A stretch of 64,000 bases of DNA from Antilocapra americana. Taxonomy: Eukaryota > Chordata > Mammalia > Artiodactyla > Antilocapridae. The notes beneath the pieces were generated by a model. It was not told the origin of the DNA, searched no databases, and saw only the letters and a list, made by a program, of their open reading frames with translations. Positions 59,221 through 64,000 of the stretch are shown piece after piece. Made by a program: the position numbers and the translations under genes. The DNA is taken from the NCBI GenBank assembly GCA_007570785.1, contig ML660204.1, forward strand, positions 2,480,001 to 2,544,000. The letters run 5' to 3'. How positions within the stretch are numbered: the stretch's first letter is position 1; each line of letters opens with the position of its first letter.

Positions 59221-61186
59221 GCCGCGGAGGGGTTAACAGTGACTCATTCTTACCCTCCCTTCATTCCCCTACATCCTTCTAAGCGCCCCACCATCGCCAC
59301 CACCTTGAAATTTACCAGTTAGAGGATGCTGGTGGCAGCAGATGCCCGAAGTGGGCGATTTTAGGGGATTTTAGGGACCAGCCCGTTTCTATTTGTCTTC
59401 CTGTTCCAGCATTTGGCAAACATTTAAGCCTCTTTCCTTCTTGGAGGAGGAGCAAGGGTACCTGAGGGTGGGGTGAGGATGGAACCTCAAACCCAGCCCA
59501 AGGTCAAGAGCCAACGACTGCTTCCTTCCCTGATTCCCCCCGAGAAGACTCAAGGCCCTGCGGTAGATCTGGAAAAAATTGCCCCTGAGCCCTGGAGTAG
59601 GGGCTCTGAGCCTCAGTCTCCCTGGAGCTTTCTCAAGATGTGATAATGTATCCTTCCGCTCCTCAGCCGGGAGCTGGGCTGTTGGAACACCATAGCCTGG
59701 GGAGTCCCCCATTCCCTCCCTCAGCCCTGCAGTCTGAGGAGAGGCCTGTTTCCTCTGCCTTCTCTGTCAGTCTGGAGGTGGGATGGGCTGAAGTTGCTTC
59801 CCCAAAGAAGGTGATCTCTGCAGGCAGGGTGGGGGAGGGAAGGTAGAGATTGGGGTTCTCGAAGTCCCTTAGCCTGCTCAGAGGCCCCAAGTAGCCATCT
59901 TAAAATTCTTTAGGCGTGGGTGTCTGTCTGCTCATCTGTTAAATGCAGGAGTTGGATTAGATGGTCTGTACAATTTTAATATGCCATTCAAGCAGCTCTT
60001 ACATGTCAGGGGGACATCTCTACTAAAGCAACCTAGAATTTGAACTTTGGTCTATGAAATAATTGGGGTTTCCTCAGCTGATCTCTTTAAACTCAGGACT
60101 TCTCAAGGGAAGCATTGACTGTGTGGGCCTTGTGGAACTGGAAGCTTCAGACAGTCCTATATTGGCATCTCCGTGCCATCACTGGAATGACCTTTGCCAA
60201 GTTACTTCCCTCCCCCAAGCTTCAATTTCCTCATCTGTAAATCTGGGAAGAATTTCTCAGAGGATTGATGTGAAGACTGAATGAGGTCTGTGTGAAAGCA
60301 TTGGAAATACTGCCTGCCTGGCGCATAGAAGGTTCTCAGGGATGTAGGACTTAGGAGGTAGACTGGAGGAAGAGGGGAGGGCTAACTCCTCTTAATGCTG
60401 AGCTTTCTCACCTCTGCCACCCCACCAGTCTCTTCCACATCCTTGTAGATGGTTCCTTGCCAGGGGATAATGAGTGCTGGAGTGGGCTGGGCTGCCAGGC
60501 TGAGGGGCCTAGGAAGCAAGCAGGAGGTACAAACATTTCCACTGCAAGGCTGCTGACATCATTCCAGCAAATGATGGTCCCAAGGATGCACATGTAGCTC
60601 AGCACTGGGTTTGGAAAATGTTGGCATCAAAGGGCAGAGTCCCTTAGGGAACAGAAGCATCAAAATCTTATGCACTGACAGGGAGGCAGGAACCAAGCCT
60701 TCCTGTTTTCACCTGGATCCCCCTCCTGCTCCCTTGCGCTCCAGGAGTCTCACTAGAATCTCCATGAGATAAGAAGGTCAAGATTTTGGTGTCTGCATTT
60801 CCTATTTATTCCCTCCTGCTGTCCTGTTCAGCCTTACATTCACCCTTTCTTGTTGCACTTTATTCTACAGATTCATTGTGCCTCTTGACAGCATGATAAA
60901 GAAGGCTCCCCATAAGGGCAGTGCAAGGCATTTTGCTGCTGCACCATTTGGGCTGTAAGAAATTATTTCCCCAACTCCACTACATCCCCATTAGTTTGTG
61001 AGTTCTTCTCTGCAGAGGCCTGGACTTTTTTCTATGTCTTCAACCTCTTGCCCATGGCTAGGCAAAAAGCAGGTCTTCAGTAAGTGTTGGATCAAATAAG
61101 TTTGAGGAAATTATGTCCCTAAGCCAGCTAGGTTAGAGAGAAACTGCGGGAGTGTGTTGACAGTGTAGGGAAAAGCATTGTTAAGT
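59221..61186. other. Probable first-intron DNA with MIR/L2 scraps
   Basis: Antisense MIR pieces at about 59930-60000 and 60165-60330, and an L2 sense end at about 60990-61095. No coding feature is supported. The composition is moderately GC-rich. Confidence 0.45.
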
Positions 61187-61442
61187 ATGCTGCTGCTGCT
61201 GCTAAGTAGCTTTAGTCGTGTCCGACTCTGTGCGACTCCATAGACAGCAGCCCACCAGGCCCCTCGTCCCTGGGATTCTCCAGGCAAGAACACTGGAGTG
61301 GGTTGCCATTTCCTTCTCCAATGTATGAAAGTGAATCGCTCAGGCACGTCCAACTCTTAGCAACCCCATGGACTGCAGCCTACCAGGCTCCTCCATCCAT
61401 GGGATTTTCCAGGCAAGAGTACTGGAGTGGGGTGCCATTGCT
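61187..61442 (-). mobile_element. Bov-A SINE pair, antisense
   Basis: A (GCT)n start is followed by two head-to-tail Bov-A-like units (61187-61322 and 61323-61442). Each contains CC(A)ACTCT and GGCAAGA(A/G)CACTGGAGTGG-type blocks. Confidence 0.85.
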
Positions 61443-64000
61443 TACTGTGCCAATTGTTGGTTGTCATTATTATTGCTCTTACTATCGCTATTGCCAGTGG
61501 CCAGCAGTTGTTTTACCTTCTCCCTGAGTCGGGCTTGAAGGAATTAGATGTGCCTTGCGGAGTGATGATGTTGACCAACAGGTGGTTCTGGCTGGTGAAA
61601 GATGAGCATAAAGGGAAAAGAATTGGGAAAAGAGTAATTCTAGCCTCTTGTATTTCAGGGAAGGAGCAGATAAGGAGAATCAAACAAGTCAAAATGGACA
61701 TGTAGCAAAAAATCAGGAGACCCAGGTCCCAGGTCTTGTTCTACTACTACCACTCTGAGTGACCTTGGGCCAATCATACCTCCTCTCAGGACCTCTAGTT
61801 CCCCAGGTATAAAATGAGAAGACATAATCCCGAAGCTTCCTTCTGATTCTGACATTTTGTCAAGTGGATTTTGTTAAATAAAAATAAGACAACTATTATT
61901 TAACTCTGAGTATCATTTATGAAATAGCAGATCATAACCTATTTCAGGTAATCCTTGTAACAGATTATACTGATGTGAAAGTAGAGGAATCTGAGGCTTA
62001 GAGAGAGTGACTTTCCTAAGGCTACAGAGCTCAAAGTGGCAGAATTGTTATCTGACACCTCCTCTATCTGAGTCGAAAGGGTGAGCTCTTGCAAAGGTTT
62101 CGCTACCTCCGCTTCTTGTAGCTGTAAGGTGTGTGTACACTTGTAACTGTGCCTAGGGCTTTGGAGAAGGGGAAGCTGTGAAGGATTCGTGACAAAAGAT
62201 CAGGCATTTCCCCAAAGGGATTGTTGCAGGAGAACTTGCTGGGTTGACTTGTGTGAAAGTCAGTGCTGAAAAGTCTTCCTTGCAGCGCAACCTCAGCTTT
62301 GCTGATGGGTGGCCAGTGCCCCTTTATCAAATACGGCTGGGAGTGAATGACAATCATGACAGGCACACGTTTTGAGCTAGGTCCTGTGCTGTTTTACACA
62401 GGTTCACTTACTCTTCAGATAATCCTATTATGTAGGCTTAAAGTCTTACCCATTTTATAAAATGAGGAAGCCAGGGCAGTGAGGCAAAGGATCTTGCCCA
62501 GAGTTACAGAGCTTATGTGTGGTAGAACCAGAGACAGTTGAGCTGAGAGTTGAAAGAACTGCATTTAGTCTGAGCCTTTTCACTGACAGCGAGACTTTGG
62601 GTTAGCCAGTTTCTCCCTGCATGTCCCCAATGCACTGGATGCTTCTATGACTCTAAAGGGCCTAAATGCTGCCTTGTCCCAGAACAGGAGTGGAGAGGTT
62701 TCCTTGTCTGGCTAAACATGGATTAACCTTCATTTATTATTTATTTATCAGGACCCAGATCAAGTACATAGGATACAGAAAAGAGTAAGAGGCAATCCCT
62801 AATTTCAAGAAGCTCACAGCTAATAGAAGGAGACAAACATCTAAGCCTGTGGGTATGGTTGGACCATCTAGGAGCTGTGATAACACTGACGTGGATGTAA
62901 TGGGACAGGGAAAAAGGGATGGCCTCTTCTACTCTGTGGGTCAGGAAGACTTTAGAGAGATGATGCCATTTTCTACGTTAATCATAATAATAATAAATGT
63001 TCTCCCCAGGTTAGGACGTTTCCAAGGAGTTTTTGACTCTTCACTGCAGCAACCCAAAAAGTGGCCACAATCTGAGGAACCATCCCAACTCACTCTGTGG
63101 CTCAGTTCCAAAGGAACCATCCATTTGTCTCAGGGGGACTGGAACCTTCCCTGTCATCAGAGGCCTCTAGAAGCAGGACTCTGAGGCTCCTCTTGCAAAG
63201 CCTGTTTAGTGCCTATAACCATCCAGTAGGCTTGGGGACTTCTTCCTCATGTCATTATTCCACCTGTTTGGAGCACCTGATACCTGGAGAGGTGAAGGCA
63301 TTTACCCAAAATTACTCAGCAAGTCTGGGATCAGAACTCTGGCCTTATGGGGATTGCATTTCTGAGCCATAAGGGTATCTTTCTACATCTAGGTCACTAG
63401 GGACCTAAGGGGCTGTTTTTTCATTTGATGGGCAGCTCACACCGAGTAGAGGTTTGATGCAGATGATGTGACGCTAAGGGCCCTAAGAGAGAGGAGGCCT
63501 ATGTTCCCAGGCTGCTTTGTACTGCTTGATGAACAGATATTTATGAAGTGTTTGTCATATGCTAGCACCTCTGAATTGAGGTGCTGAGCCAACCAAAAGG
63601 GAACAGCTGGGAAGCAGCCTGGTCCAGTGGAAAGAGCGAGCGCCGAGGGGCCAGGAGACTGACCTCAGCTCTGCCAGGACTCCCTGGGTGGCCTGAGATA
63701 AGGCTCTTTGCTTTTCCACACCTGCAAAATGATAGGCAGAGGTGGTGATCTCTTCAAGCACTGACTGGTTAACAGTTCAGCAACCCTTTCTTCTGTTCTA
63801 GAACCACTTTAAGGGGTACAAGAGTGGGTAGGATGCAGATAATGGTAACTGAGGAAGAATGAGATAAATATAGCCAGAGGTATGAACACACGCTCTGTGG
63901 GTTTGCTGGAGGGAGAGGATTTGGGAAAGGCTCAGTTCAAAAGCTCCCTTTTCAAAGATAGGATGAGATGCGGATCAAGGTGGGGGCTTTTTTGAACCAC
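61443..64000. other. Probable intron DNA with several MIR and L2 pieces
   Basis: Antisense MIR at about 61720-61830, sense MIR at about 61965-62060 and 62350-62540, antisense L2 at about 62745-62880, and antisense MIR at about 63610-63760. Open frames here are short and unrecognisable. No exon is supported up to the right edge. Confidence 0.5.

Noticed and set aside
58501..59322. A 273-codon frame as a full protein
   Set aside because: The GC-rich island lacks stop codons by composition, and residues are low-complexity Arg/Pro/Ala/Gly. Splice signals inside suggest only a short first exon.

Overview
This is nuclear DNA from a bovid ruminant (cattle, sheep or goat group). The evidence is the dense load of ruminant-specific repeats: Bov-B (RTE) LINEs, Bov-tA/Bov-A2 tRNA-derived SINEs, young ruminant L1 3' ends and a BTLTR1-like LTR. 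The window holds one complete protein-coding gene, the start region of a probable second gene, and a decayed endogenous retrovirus. I found no CRISPR array, structural RNA gene, operon or convincing new gene system.

Layout. 1-7498: a defective betaretrovirus-like provirus (HML-like gag-dUTPase-protease-pol-env order) cut by the left window edge inside its 5' LTR. 7528-12006: a Bov-B tail, a MIR, a GC-box-rich CpG island (about 8190-8790, probable promoter of the next gene), SINEs, and a young L1 with a 5' inversion and a possible short 3' transduction. 12007-48358: RAD21L1, the meiosis-specific RAD21-like kleisin of cohesin, plus strand. I could assign 13 coding exons with consistent phases, giving an intact 553-residue protein. 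Its introns hold most of the mobile DNA: an antisense solo LTR, a mariner split by a Bov-B tail, four Bov-B copies (one split by a young L1), a 66-bp L1 insertion, and many SINEs. About 49300-54175: stacked old antisense L1 fragments. 55682-57284: another Bov-B. 58450-59220: a second CpG island with a strong-context ATG and plausible splice sites. By the known mammalian order (RAD21L1 followed by SNPH) this is likely the 5' end of SNPH, but no SNPH coding exon is visible. 59220-64000: GC-moderate DNA with old MIR/L2 pieces and one SINE pair, probably the first SNPH intron.

How it fits together. RAD21L1 is the only demonstrable working gene. The provirus and retroelements are non-autonomous or dead here, with frameshifts, stops, lost catalytic residues and 5' truncations. 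The most interesting features are structural: a 95-bp inverted duplication (about 90 percent identical) bracketing a RAD21L1 exon and abutting the 5' end of a Bov-B insertion; several nested insertions with exact target-site duplications; an orphan young L1 endonuclease fragment without a 3' end; and tandem splice acceptors at two RAD21L1 exons.
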